Part shown: positions 11,040-22,772 of the stretch, piece by piece
Numbering within the stretch: the first letter of the stretch is position 1
How the letters are laid out: each line of letters starts with the position of its first letter
From: Akebia trifoliata
Taxonomy: Eukaryota > Streptophyta > Magnoliopsida > Ranunculales > Lardizabalaceae
Length of the DNA stretch: 64,000 nt
Assembly: GCA_017979445.1 (NCBI GenBank)
Contig: CM030713.1
Coordinates: forward strand, 28,563,934-28,627,933
Reading direction: 5' to 3'
Notes under the pieces: generated by a model
The model's database searches: none
Seen by the model: the letters and a program-made list of their open reading frames with translations, nothing else
Told to the model about the DNA's origin: nothing
Translations under genes and position numbers: made by a program

Positions 11040-13116
11040 TATTCAATTAGAACAACGAAAGCTTCTCGTTATAATTTGAATTTAATTTTGTCTATTATAT
11101 TTTCACTCGTTCCATATTTTTTACTTTCTTTATCTCATCCTTACTATGGCTTGAATAATATCTCTAGTGTTGGTCATTGTATTGATCTCACAACCTCCAA
11201 CTAACTATATCTTATATAAAAATAATAATTCTTGATCTAATTATTAGTTACAAGAAATAAATATGTATATAATGTGTTTTTAACATTTTAAAATTTTTTA
11301 TGCTTAAATAATTTCATAGTTCTATCAACATTTTAAGCTTTCCAATTTTACACTATTGTTGAAAATTAGGGAAGATACAACCTACTTTTTGAACAATTCT
11401 ATTATCCCTCTTATTCTTTATATATAAAAGAAAATAAAATTGAGATTTTCTTTTTTAAATTTAGATTGTCTAGAGTGAAAGTTGTTTGAAAAAAATAATT
11501 TTGAATCAGGAAAATAACAGTAAATTAAAACAAAAGACGTTGAACTCTAGGCATGAGATCATTTTTTTTTAAACTTCATTCGCTCCCAACTCAAGTGTGC
11601 AAAAAGGGTTTTCAATGAGATGTTTCCATGATACAACGAGTTCAATCTCTTGATCACCATTCGTCGTCACGGAGAATTACCTTGATAACTCAATCGAATT
11701 AATTAAATACCAGAAAACAGAAGTCAAAAAAAGGAATTTAGAAAATTTTGTATTCTAGAGAAAGGCTACAACTGTGTGTCTAGATATGTGTCTATGCATC
11801 TCTTTTTATAGATTTCATGTCATTGTTCAAATAGTCACAATTGGATGGCTTAAATTTTTCTAGATCTGATCTAATGGTCATAGGGCGAACAATCACACCA
11901 TTTTCTAGGTTTCTGGAGAGATGCAATTCTCCCCAAGCTCCTCGTAACAATGTGTACATTTATCCAAAATGCGTCTCTAAAGCGTCTTATACACCCAATC
12001 ATCCTTTTGCATGACGCACGTGTGCCAATATAGTGGTGAATCGCCACTTAGCAATGAAGTGTAACCTTTTAAACAAATTACTAAATTAGTTATAGAGATG
12101 TCTTATATCCTCAAAGAAAGTCTTCTCTTTTTTCGATGTGAGACTATTTTCTTTTACGGGGGATAAAATCCTAAATTCATTCCACAATCTCATTAGAATA
12201 CAAAATAAAAAAACACCTTTCAACTTACAAAATCCAATTTAATCCAAAAACAATAAAAATAAATAAACATTTTATTTTTTTATCCAATCTAATAAATATT
12301 TATTTTATTAAAAATAATAATAAATATTAACAAAAACTACGGCCCAAATTTGATTTGAGCAACCAACAAACCAGGTAACATAGATCCAAACCTCCTTGAC
12401 ATTAACATTAACTGTGTAAGACTGCTACATGGGAAACCAATATGGGCTTCATCTGAACCCGGAATTCAACATTAGACCATATGTATTCTGACATGTTTGA
12501 GAAACAACGGCCATTAAACATTTTATAAACCTATTATTAACAAGTTTTAATTCTTGAATGGTTTATATATGCCTATTAAGAGCAACTCCTAGTCCATTAG
12601 CAATCTGAAACCAATCATTCATTACTTACGAGGCACAATTCGGATTCCGTATCCGATTTATGGGTATCAATGTACCCAAACAAGGTTGCTAAGACACAAG
12701 CCAAGTTCAGCACAGAAGAGAATAACTTCTTGTTTTTGGTTAATGTCTTCACACATTGTTCCAATGCTCCCAATTGTATGTTTGTATATATAAATTATCA
12801 TTGTTCGGTCGCAAAACGTACGTTCGATGTAGGAATTATAATCGATGTCATAAAATCATAAATTAATGTTATAGAAAAGCTTGAAATTGCTGACATGTAA
12901 GATTGTGACCAAGTCGAAATGATAACAATGATATTATCGACGTAAAGGAGAAAAATGGCACTATTATCCAACTTTGATATATAGAGACAAGGCTTGACCA
13001 TTTCTTTGATGTTATAGAAAAATGGAAGAATGTTCAACATGTTCCCTTTCATTGCCTATGGTTTCATCCTTTTTTTTTTTTCTTTTTTTTTTCTTTTTTT
13101 TTTCTCATTTTTTAAA
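11040..13116. other. Intergenic, no gene recognised
   Basis: AT-rich sequence. Short frames (11004-11204, 12670-12861, 12798-13052 on the minus strand) have no recognisable domains. A pyrimidine-rich poly-T block lies at 13068-13105. Confidence 0.5.
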
Positions 13117-13436
13117 GGTGTGTTTGATTGTAGGAACGATTCATGAAAAAAATTATTGTTTTCGAAAACATTATGATTTACTTGAATTTGTTCGACATTT
13201 GTTGATCAATTTTCTTATTGTGTATTAAAGTAGTATTTGATCACAATGTAGGTATGAAGGTGATTTCCCAATAAATGAGAAAATTGAGATTGGCTTTTCC
13301 GAGTTGTCCGTTATCGGATTCCAATCAATTTTCTACTAGAATACGATATTTCAAGAACGTACAATAAAACGTTATTGATAAATGATTTTCAAAGTAAAAC
13401 GTCTCACTCGTGATTTTTCTAGCAATCAAATACACC
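13117..13436. mobile_element. Possible hairpin MITE
   Basis: It starts GGTGTGTTTGATTG and ends CAATCAAATACACC, giving 14-bp inverted ends with one mismatch. The interior contains AT-rich, partly self-complementary arms. No target duplication was found, so the superfamily is open. Confidence 0.5.
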
Positions 13437-13440
13437 GTTA

Positions 13441-13963
13441 GGGTCTGTTTGATAGCAGTAAACTCGTTTTTCTAGGGAATACAAATTTCTTTTGAAAATT
13501 GTCATGGACAAAATGAATGTAGTGGGAAAATAAATTCCTCCATTTGATTGCAACAAGAAAAATATTTATAAAAAAAAAAAGAATTTATTTTTACAATATT
13601 TTTAAAACTCGTTAATTAACTTCAAATTAGGACAAATCAATTTGACTCGATCGGATTTCAAGTTGGCTCATCCTTACAATTCAAGCAAACCAACTCGTCT
13701 ATTCAACTTGACAAAATTTCAAGTCAAGTCAAAAACTCGACTGAGTTACTTGATTATATATTATCTTTTGTAGAGAAAAAATTAAATATTTATTTATTGG
13801 AAATATTAAAAGTTATTTTAAAATTTTTAATAAATTCATTCGAATTAACTTTCCCGTTATCAACATGATTCGACTCGATGGACATCTGAGTCTACTCAAG
13901 GTTTTGAGTTTTAAACTATGATTTTTAATTTTGGGAAATGAAGGTTATATATCAAACAGATCC
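13441..13963. mobile_element. Possible MITE with inverted ends
   Basis: It starts GGGTCTGTTTGATA and ends TATCAAACAGATCC, flanked by TA on both sides (TTA / TAA). It follows the preceding element by four bases. It could be a Tc1/mariner-like or PIF-like remnant. Confidence 0.5.
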
Positions 13964-13974
13964 TAATTAACTGG

Positions 13975-14640
13975 GTGTGCCACGTGTTCATGATGAATAG
14001 GCCCAAGAGATATGCCACGTGGCATTATAAGTGGTGAAACAGAGGTTGTTGCTGCATGATGAAGGAATGTGGGGCCACGTGTCATTCGACTTTGTCTTCA
14101 TCCTAAAATCCAAATCACTACACGACAAAACCCACTTTCTCAACCCCAAGAGGAATGAAGGTGTAAGGAATCTTAACAACGCATCGTTATGAAGCCTCAG
14201 AACACCTAATCCAACAGCCACGCATCCAACAATCAGACAAAATGGGTTTCGCCTCTTTATCCACAATTCCACATATACCCCTTCAAACTTCAACAAAACG
14301 AAAATTATATCCTGAGGGTAGTATTGAAATATTAAAATAGAATGAAGGGTATTTTTAAAACTTTACTTGCGTCCAACGCAAGGGACACGGTACGGAGTAT
14401 GGAATCCTGAGAGATGGGCCCACCACAAATCATTCTCTCCTCCCAAACTACTAGCTGCCAACGGTTATCTCCACGTCACTCCTCATTAAACTAACTTTCC
14501 CGCCGGATTTTAAAATTCCCAACTAACGTTATAAACCCGTTCTTCATTTGCAAGCCGACAAGCTTGGGCCGCCTATCTTACGTCGGCTTATCTTTGGCAT
14601 TTTCCTTTTAATCAGTCCCACTCCATTGGGCTCGAGCCAT
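13975..14640. promoter_or_regulatory. Promoter-like island without a downstream gene
   Basis: This stretch is less AT-rich than its surroundings. It holds three G-box type sites: GCCACGTGTTC near 13979, a perfect palindrome ATGCCACGTGGCAT near 14010, and GGCCACGTGTCAT near 14072. Further on are a GGGCCCACC near 14416, an E2F-like TTTCCCGCC at about 14497 and another ACGTCAC. Such combinations are usual in plant promoters. The only ATG afterwards (14639) opens a frame of about 15 codons, and TE-like DNA starts soon after. It may be the orphaned promoter of a lost gene. Confidence 0.35.
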
Positions 14641-15037
14641 GGCTTCTAGTTGGCTGATCATGGCTGAACGACGTAAACCTCCTTAGTAATAATGGCATTT
14701 TTTTTTAAAAACACCCCCAATTAAATTTGATGATATTAGTTTTACCTTTTGCGAAATTGAAGATTTGGTTGACCCCTTCTATAAGTTAATAATACCTTTT
14801 AAAGTTTGATTTTTTCAAATTACTTAAAAGGATTAGCATCTATTGACTTTTAAGAATGACTTGTGAAAAAAATACACAATCCCAACCTTTTAAACATAAA
14901 ATTCAATAATTGAGATTTATGAGTATCTTGATAACACAAATTTTAGAGATATTTATCCAGATGATAAATTTCAATCATTAAATTTTTCATTTTCATGAGT
15001 CATTTTTAGGAGTCAAGGGATTTTGACTCATACTTAA

Positions 15038-17062
15038 GGGCTTGATTGATTTAGTTGCCAGAATCTACTGTCAGTTTCTGTTGTCAGAATTTGCTGTCAG
15101 AATCAGAAACACTGAAAAACTTGTTTTATATAACTTTCTAAAAGTAATGTGCAGTCAGAATTTGATAATTACTACTTGATACAGTTTCAAGAATCTGTTG
15201 TATTAGGGTAAAATGATCAAAATGCCTTTAAGGTTGATAATGCACTTAGAATGTATTAAAAATTATCAGAATACCCCTATAAATATATAATTACACTAAA
15301 TATATATAAATATAATAAAATTATATAAAAATTAAAATAATTTTAATTTTAATTTTAAAATGTCTATAATTATATAAAAAATTATAGAAAAATTTATAAT
15401 TCTATAGAAATTTCGACAGCATCTCCTCTTAAAAATGGATTTATGAAATTTTCCTGATAAACAAAATACCTGCATAATACGCAATCCAAAGTTCACATTG
15501 TACATAACAAATCCACATAACATCTAATTTAGATTCTGAAATCATTTAAATATAATAATCATAGTTAATATAATAAGTAAAACTGAAATAAATAAAAATA
15601 TAAAAAATATACATCCAACAAATACATACAAAAGTTATTTAATATAACTAAGGGAGTTTTGGTTATTTAATATAAAAAAAATCCTCAAGGAATTACTTTA
15701 AAAAGGAAAGTAATTTAGACAGACATACACCTCTACGTTTAAGTGAATATTTGAGATGCACCCTTGATTTTCAAATACCCTTAGATGTCTGTAGCAAGGC
15801 CACTATTTTTTTATCTGAATCTATAATCAATTTAAACTAATAAAAATATCTATCCTAAAGAGTAAGTTTCATTAAGGTATGAAATAAAGTAGCCCGTGAG
15901 GTTCGACTGTAAATTCATTAAATTCAACATAAGACATATAAACTGAGTTCACCTTTACTATCCCCAAAAATTGCACTTATCACACGTTTCACCCCAAAAA
16001 AAAGATACAAGACTACAACATGTAAATCATCGTCCTCTAAACAATAGTTGTCATACTTACTTTCCCTATAAGACAATGTTATCAGCTTCAATATTTTAAC
16101 GGAACAAATATAAATGGAAGTCTTATAAAAAAATTTCTTATACCCATCAAAAGAAAAATATAATAAAAGTTCATAGTTTCACAGTTCTCATTCCTAGCAT
16201 GTTGTACAAAGTAACACCATAAGTAAATTAAATGAGAAGACGGAACCATCCCGCATAATGGCCAACTACCAAAAATAATACATGCATTATTTCTTTGGAT
16301 ATTTGAGGAGCATTTTCTTTAGGGCATCAAAAAGGATTTTTTTATCCATTATAAAACCCTAAAAAATATATAAATCTATTTATCTCTTGAAATTGAGGGG
16401 GCTAAAACCTAATAATATATGAATCTATTGTTCATTTGGGATTTCAGATCTTGGTGAGTTGAGTTGGAGATCGATAACTCCCCTTATAAATTTGATTATC
16501 GAATACCCAATAACATTAGATTGAATTTATAATATATATAAATTATTGAATATCTGAAAACATTCGATACAATTTATAATTAAAAAAAAAATTATAACCT
16601 ATAACTCCCTTATCTTTTGAATCGACCTATAAATATACAATCAACCAAAACCCTTGATTTTTAAAATGAATAATCATTCATTTTTATATAAAAATCAAGA
16701 TTTTCTACAATGAAAGTCTGGGTTGCCTTGCCATCGATCAGAAATTAACGAAGGTTAGGTTTGCCTTGTTGTCGATCAGAAATTAAAAGGTAAAACATTT
16801 TTACATAAAATGAATGTCTGGTTTGCACATCGAGGGTTTCTACAAATTGAGGGTTTCTTTAAATCGAGGGTTTCTATGGTAGAGAGAGAGAGAGATGATA
16901 CTTGCATGATCACCCTGAGGTTGTAGATGAAGTCGAGATAGACTCAAGCCTTGCGGTTCTGTCGAGAACGATGATGGAGCTTTTGTGTGGTTCTGTCGAG
17001 ATTCGAGAACGATGATCTACAAGACTGTTGATCTATAAGCATAGCTACGTGCTGACGAGAAT

Positions 17063-17107
<45 letters not shown>

Positions 17108-17434
17108 AACAAAGAGAGAAAGAGACTGTGTGTGGTTCTGTCGAGAACGAAGACCGTGTGTCGTTCTGTCGATTGAGAGAAAAAGAGAAATGAGTTAAAA
17201 CAACCAAGGGTAATAACATCTTTTCACATGAAACGTTTTTCGATAATTTGCGTCTCCCGCAAATGCGATTTAAAAAGCGATAAAATTGCGCATTTCACAT
17301 TTGCGTTTAAAAACGCAATTCGGTAACTCAGATTTTTAACGCAAATATTCAGATCCGCTTGATTCAGCTGCAAAACTCGACTTTTCACCGCAAACGTCGA
17401 AAAATTGCGTTTTGAAGCGAAATCAATCGAGCCC
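15038..17434. mobile_element. Possible PIF/Harbinger-type or similar element, 2.4 kb, no coding capacity
   Basis: The left end GGGCTTGATTGATTT and right end AAATCAATCGAGCCC are inverted repeats (14 of 15), flanked by TAA on both sides (15035-15037 and 17435-17437), which fits the 3-bp TWA duplication of PIF/Harbinger. The interior has no transposase motif. It holds AT-rich DNA, short direct repeats around 16700-16870, repeats of GTTCTGTCGAGAACGA at 16955-17170 and a GA microsatellite. The two subterminal regions are not alike, so the pairing of ends could be chance. Confidence 0.45.
17062..17107. repeat. (GA)n microsatellite
   Basis: Nearly pure GA dinucleotides, interrupted once by AAAG. 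Confidence 0.9.
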
Positions 17435-18066
17435 TAAATTACTAAGTTAAAACTTCATCGATAAATCATCAAGAAAACACAATGGTGTAATCAAAGAGTA
17501 AATCTAATCTTAAATTTTGTGAGGGGTAAACCTAATATCACTAATTTAACAGGAGATATTTCTAACATAGATATAAAATTCAATGATTCACGTAAATCAA
17601 AATGTGACTTAGTCAACTTGACTAAATAAAGGTTGGAATTGACGATATGAGTCAAAAGCTTGTTGGTCGAATATCTTGGTGATCTATATGTTGTATATCT
17701 AATATGTTTTTTTTTTTTTTTTTAAAGAAAAATAAGAACTAAATATGTTTCTAAAATTTTATAAGGTTCAAAAAAAATTATAACAGTAATATAAATATTT
17801 ATTAATGGACTCGCCTACGTCAAATCAGGAGTCATCGAATCAACCTGATGGATATCCGAGTCAGAGTTGTAAAAATTGGTTAATAATAAGGTATCCAATG
17901 AAGAATGATCTTGGTTTAGTACGACTAGAGTCTACATGTCAGTGAAAGCTAGCTTAGCTCAGCTCACTCTACAAAGCTGCACACTATTGAAGATAGAAAA
18001 AAGAATGAGAAGAAAACAAAGCAATAATAGAAAGGCATATACCTTCACTTAGTTCTTGGAATCACC

Positions 18067-18075
18067 TTATTTATA
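18067..18075 (+). promoter_or_regulatory. Probable TATA box of the ERF gene
   Basis: TTATTTATA lies about 30 bp before position 18105. Transcription would then start near 18100, which makes the ATG at 18105 nearly cap-proximal and favours the ATG at 18228 as the real start. Confidence 0.5.
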
Positions 18076-18227
18076 GTGCAATCTCAAACCCATGTGTTTT
18101 TCACATGCAATCATTCAACTTCTTCTTCCTCCTCCTACCCCTAAATCTTCTCACCAAACAAGTTCAATCATCTCAACCCCATAAACCCAAAACACCTTTT
18201 AATCTAGATCTTCAAATTTCACCTTTA

Positions 18228-19076
18228 ATGGCAGGATCAGACACCACTAAAACCACCATCACCACCACCACCACCAACACTACCACCCAAACAACCAAAT
18301 CTACAGTTCGAAGATTCGTCGGAGTTCGACAAAGGCCTTCGGGACGATGGGTTGCAGAGATCAAGGACTCATCTCAACGCGTAAGGCTATGGCTTGGAAC
18401 ATTCGATACACCCGAAGAAGCCGCTCAAGCTTATGATGAAGCGGCTCGAGCCCTAAGAGGAGAAAATGCTCGAACCAACTTCGCACCGATGAGTCCTAAT
18501 TGTACCCAAACAGATTCCTCCCCTTCTAATGGCGGGCTTTTACCCAAATCAAATGGTAGACATGGGCTTAACATCTCTTCCTTGACAGCCAAATTAAGCA
18601 AAAACCTTCAAAGTATCATGGCTAGAACAAAAGAAAGCAAGTCAGCTAAGACTAGAGTAAGTGATCACTTCACTTTTGCTAGTATTTTCCATAGGAGTCA
18701 GCAATATAAGAGTCCAGTTGATTTAAAGAGTATTGAGAAGGCAGTGCAGCCAAGTATCATTGTGCCTCATGTTACTGATTCATCACCATCTTCTTGGGAT
18801 AGTTCAATTCGATCTGACTCGAGTAACACTGGATCATTTGATTATGTTGGATTCCGGGCTCATGGAACTGATTCAGATGGGTCAGATATAGGGGAAGGGT
18901 ATGTTAGTGAACATGGTTTTATGGATCAAATAATTGGTTGGATGGATAGTCCAGAGGCAAACCTGGGATTGTTGGGACCGAGCGAGTTATCAAGAAGTAA
19001 GAGGTTTAAGGTTTCTTCTTCTGTTGTGGTTCCTCCTACCTTCAGTTCATCTCCTTTTAATATTGGAGAAAATTGA
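18228..19076 (+). CDS. AP2/ERF transcription factor (RAP2-11/ERN-like)
   Basis: Intronless gene for a 282-residue protein. Residues about 29-86 form one AP2/ERF DNA-binding domain: [20 protein letters not shown]...[34 protein letters not shown], with the YRG-type start and the WLGTF and AYD signatures intact. The form [16 protein letters not shown] is like the RAP2-11/ERN group rather than CBF/DREB or group IX ERFs; the exact group is inference. The N-terminus is a Thr-rich tract. After the domain come a basic segment ([16 protein letters not shown]...) and an acidic, Ser-rich C-terminal half that may activate transcription. The open frame extends 41 codons further up to 18105 (a hydrophobic [11 protein letters not shown] start), but the TATA box position and the better context at 18228 (MAGSD) favour the shorter form. 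It would act in the nucleus on GCC-like promoter elements. Confidence 0.9.
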   Translation: MAGSDTTKTTITTTTTNTTTQTTKSTVRRFVGVRQRPSGRWVAEIKDSSQRVRLWLGTFDTPEEAAQAYDEAARALRGENARTNFAPMSPNCTQTDSSPSNGGLLPKSNGRHGLNISSLTAKLSKNLQSIMARTKESKSAKTRVSDHFTFASIFHRSQQYKSPVDLKSIEKAVQPSIIVPHVTDSSPSSWDSSIRSDSSNTGSFDYVGFRAHGTDSDGSDIGEGYVSEHGFMDQIIGWMDSPEANLGLLGPSELSRSKRFKVSSSVVVPPTFSSSPFNIGEN

Positions 19077-19220
19077 TTAGTTTCTGAAATAATGGGAAAT
19101 ATGGTATTTGTTGAAGATAGCTGATATCATGTGTGAGGTCTAATCAATTCCATAACTAGAAGAGTTTAAGTTCAGTAGTGTTTGTGTGAAGATGAAGATA
19201 AGTTCTTCCGTAAATGTACA

Positions 19221-19239
19221 GAGAGAGAGAGAGAGAGAG
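19221..19239. repeat. (GA)n microsatellite in the ERF 3' region
   Basis: Pure GA run about 145 bp after the ERF stop codon, probably in the 3'UTR. Confidence 0.9.
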
Positions 19240-19721
19240 CTTTTAGTCCAATGGATGAATAATACTCTCTTTAATGTGGTTTCAGACAAAAGCAAAAGTC
19301 AAATAATTATATAAGCCTTTGATAAATTTGTAGAGTTGGATTATTCTCTCCATTTTCTCCGCATTGAATTTTACAACAGTTGCATGCTATTAGATTTGGT
19401 TGGATGGTTAGAAAAACTGGTTAGAAGCCATGGGTTAGAATTGGAATATATAAGCAAAGCTCACACAAGGTAGAGTGCCATTAGGGCTGCAACTTGGTTG
19501 GGCTGTACATCCCAATGCTGGTTTGGGTTTGTACCAGAGTAATTTAAGCTCAAGTTGAGCTCGGGCGGAGCTCTCATGTTGTTCTACTATCCTCGGTCAA
19601 CCTTTCAACCTTCATAGTAATGTCTCTACCATAAATGTCTATAAAAGATTATTTTAATTAATTTGTCTTTTAGGGTAATAAATAAGGTTTTCATTGGCAT
19701 CATGTAATGTCATTTTTGTAA

Positions 19722-19898
19722 GAGTCGTGATGAATGCACGTGATCTTGCAGTCGGGTATGCGGCTGATGTGGTAAGGGCACAAAATCATAGATCATTTTT
19801 ATTAGGATACACAGGAAAAAGATGTGTGATTCTGTGCCCTTGCCATGCTAGTTACATACCCAACCACGTACAAAGGTCACATGCATTCATCATATTTC
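19722..19898. mobile_element. GAGTCGTG-family hairpin MITE, copy 2, with perfect 9-bp TSD
   Basis: It starts GAGTCGTGATGAATGCACGTG and its right arm ends ATGCATTCATCATATTTC. The 9-bp direct repeat TTTTTGTAA flanks it at 19713-19721 and 19899-19907. Core stems ATCATAGATCATTTTTATT and GAAAAAGATGTGTGATTCTG. The 119-aa frame over it is an artefact. Confidence 0.88.
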
Positions 19899-19907
19899 TT
19901 TTTGTAA

Positions 19908-22672
19908 TATCATCAAATCTTAAAAATTTACGAAAGAGTTGCCATCCAAAACGGTGTCTTAGTAATTTGATCAAACACTTATTAGGTATTTCATCAAATA
20001 TTTTGTATGCCACATCTTTCAAGACTTTGTTTGATAATGACAATGAAGGATAAATCCAACTAATAGTATCAAATGTAAAGAAGATAAATAATCAAAAGAG
20101 TAAGAACACAATATTCACAACACAAGATTTTATTTGATTCACTTGAAGGTTACGTCCATGAAAATATGAGCGTTGGAGCTCGATTTCACTATGAAGAAAT
20201 CGGGATAAATCGATACAAAGAATCACCTATATCATTTAGTTTCACTTTCTTCTAAACCTCAATCTTCTCAAACCTCTTCTCTTTTGAGTTTTCTTTCTTT
20301 CTCTACTCTATCTAGTAAAAGAGACTCAAGACTTATAATAAAAAAATACAAAATGCTTGTTTTTAGAAGCAGCACAAAGTGGGCCACTTACATGAGTTAC
20401 AAAGTCCAAATCCAAACTACCTTAGACCAATGTCAAAAACACATGCACACTTGGATTGAACCTTACTGATTTTGAGCCATACTTCAACACATACAACAAT
20501 GTACGGCGTTTAAGTGGCACGTCGTAATTGGAGATTAAACATAGCAAATTACATGGCATGTTGTAGAAAACAACTTGATTAGGAGTCTAGTAGAGGTATT
20601 TTCTAAGTAGACTCCTAGCATCTCGAATAAGAACTTCAATGGGGAGATATTTTTCTACAAAATTGGGCACCAATGTGATACATGTTCATAATGGAGGATA
20701 TCATTATGTCATAGGCCCTCTTCCACCATCCAAAAGTCCTTTCTAATGGCCCCTCCCTCTTTTTATAGGAGTTCCCTTTTCCTTAATTGTTTCCTTAAGG
20801 TTGATCAATTAGGAACATACTTGACTGACAAAGTCAATCAACAATGTACTTTTGGGATTCTCTCCCCTTTCTCTACTCGAAGAAAAGGAAGAACTCATCT
20901 TAGGGTCAAATTCTCCTTGGCCTCCGAGACTAACTAGAAATGCTACTGTTCCCATGACCGGAAAGGGTCGCTCAAAATGCGAGACACCCCAGGTTTGTTT
21001 GCTTGGAATCTTGCTATTCTCGATTTATCATCCTACTCAGATCAAGCCACATGTGAGGTCAAGATTAAATCAGATTTCTACCCTAGACAAGTTCGATTTG
21101 TTTTAAAATCCAACCAAAATGTGTCACATAGACATTGCTCCTATTCCATAGGAATGAGACACCTTACTTGATCCTGATTCTTTATAAGAATGAAATTAAA
21201 TTTTTTAAAGCAAACTGATGAATAGATATTTAAAATAAAATCAAATTGATTGGACTGGAGTTTGACTGTGGTTCAATTTGGTTAGATTTATTGAAATTTT
21301 TAAAAAATATTTGTACTTTTTTTCTTTCTTTCTCTAAATTACCTTTTTTTTTTAAATTTATAATAATAATAAATAAATAAACAATACTTGCAAAAATCAA
21401 TAATTCACTAATTGAGCCAATTTCATTATTAGATCTAGCCAAACTACTTGGATCACCGATTTGTTCTGATTTTTCAAACATTGAATGACATTGCACAATC
21501 ATAATAAAATTCAAATACTTGTATAATATCTAGTTTGAGGATTATAGCCCTCAAAATCTGATGATTTGCCAGTATTCAAGATCAAATTGTTAGGAAATCA
21601 GGTGAATTATGATAGAATTTACAATTACTTTTTATTTTATTTTATTTATTTCAATAGGAAAGCAAGATTAGTGTTAGTGATTAGTAGGTGATGACAGGTG
21701 TAGAACCCAAGTTGTGGTATCAACACTCACAAATTTTAACGAACTTTACAAGCTAACACCTTTAGTAGAATTTATATGATTGGGTGCAGTTGCATTGCGG
21801 CCCTATTTTCCGGTGTAAAACTGGGGCACAGGTTTGATTCAATATTCAAACTCATTAACTACGGATCAGAAAAAAAAAAAATCAAACTAATTGCATTTGA
21901 ATTCCATAGGGATCCTTCAATAAAATCAATGATGGATGTGTCCATGTATATTGGATATTGTTCATATAAAACGGGTTATAGGTCAATGGATATGGTAGTG
22001 CAATATGGGTAAAGATTTGGAACGGATTCAGAATAGTTGATGTCCATTGGCGAATTTGAAATCACAAGATCAAATAGTCCCAAATAATGTGACAAATAGG
22101 TCCTTACCATCACCCAATGTCAGAAAGACAAAAATGGTGTAAGAAATCTTAGGTGGGACCCATCCACTTGTGGATCCCATTGTAGAGATCAGCAAATATT
22201 TTTCTTATTATGGGGAAAATGCAGTACACCTTGATGTACTCCATCTCTTCACCAACTGTACGCCTCCCAAAACCCAACTGATAGAAAGGCACCAATCACC
22301 AAAACTTTATGCATTTTTTTTTTTTTTTTAATTATGAATCAGACCCATTAGTAAACAAGCCCTTGGGCTTCAAGCCCATGATGAGAATACACAAATCAAT
22401 TAGGTCAAAATCACCAATCATGTGATTTTTGTTGAATGCGTCCATCAAAGTGTGGGCCAAAGGTTCATGAGTGTGCCACATGGCATTTCATAGAGACATA
22501 TGATGACAGCAGTTTTGATGCTGGATTACAACCATACTTTGTTGATTTTGCAAGATATAAGAGCTTAGGTGGATATGTACTTGGTCTCAAAGCACAGCAA
22601 AACTAGTTTCCAAATAGGGTCTCCTCTCTTGAGTGACTTCGAAGTATTTTAAATCTACATGACACTATTGTT
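19908..22672. other. Intergenic, no gene recognised
   Basis: AT-rich DNA between the ERF and peroxidase genes. Frames up to 94 aa (20746-21171, 21230-21514, 21776-22012) show no family signatures. A segment at about 21686-21760 shares wording (CAACACTCACAAA.TTTAAC) with the tandem repeat at 58.8-59.1 kb, so it is probably a dispersed repeat. Confidence 0.5.
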
Positions 22673-22680
22673 TGGTTGTC

Positions 22681-22688
22681 TATTTAAA
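22681..22688 (+). promoter_or_regulatory. Possible TATA box of the peroxidase gene
   Basis: TATTTAAA lies 92 bp before the first in-frame ATG and 116 bp before the second. This gives a short leader either way. Confidence 0.4.
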
Positions 22689-22772
22689 TTGCTATAACAC
22701 ATCATTTCTTCAAGTACTTCCATCTGTGTCTCTTCTTCTGTCCTCAGCTTCATCAGAGATCAATATAATCTT

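Noticed and set aside
13988..14296. 102-aa minus-strand frame
   Set aside because: It covers the promoter-like island, has no known domain and uses G-box text as codons.
18105..18227. N-terminal extension of the ERF protein ([11 protein letters not shown]...)
   Set aside because: The hydrophobic start does not fit a nuclear factor, and the TATA box would put the transcript start at about this ATG; the ATG at 18228 is preferred.
19694..20053. 119-aa plus-strand frame
   Set aside because: Its first half lies inside hairpin MITE copy 2, and the rest has no homology that I recognise.
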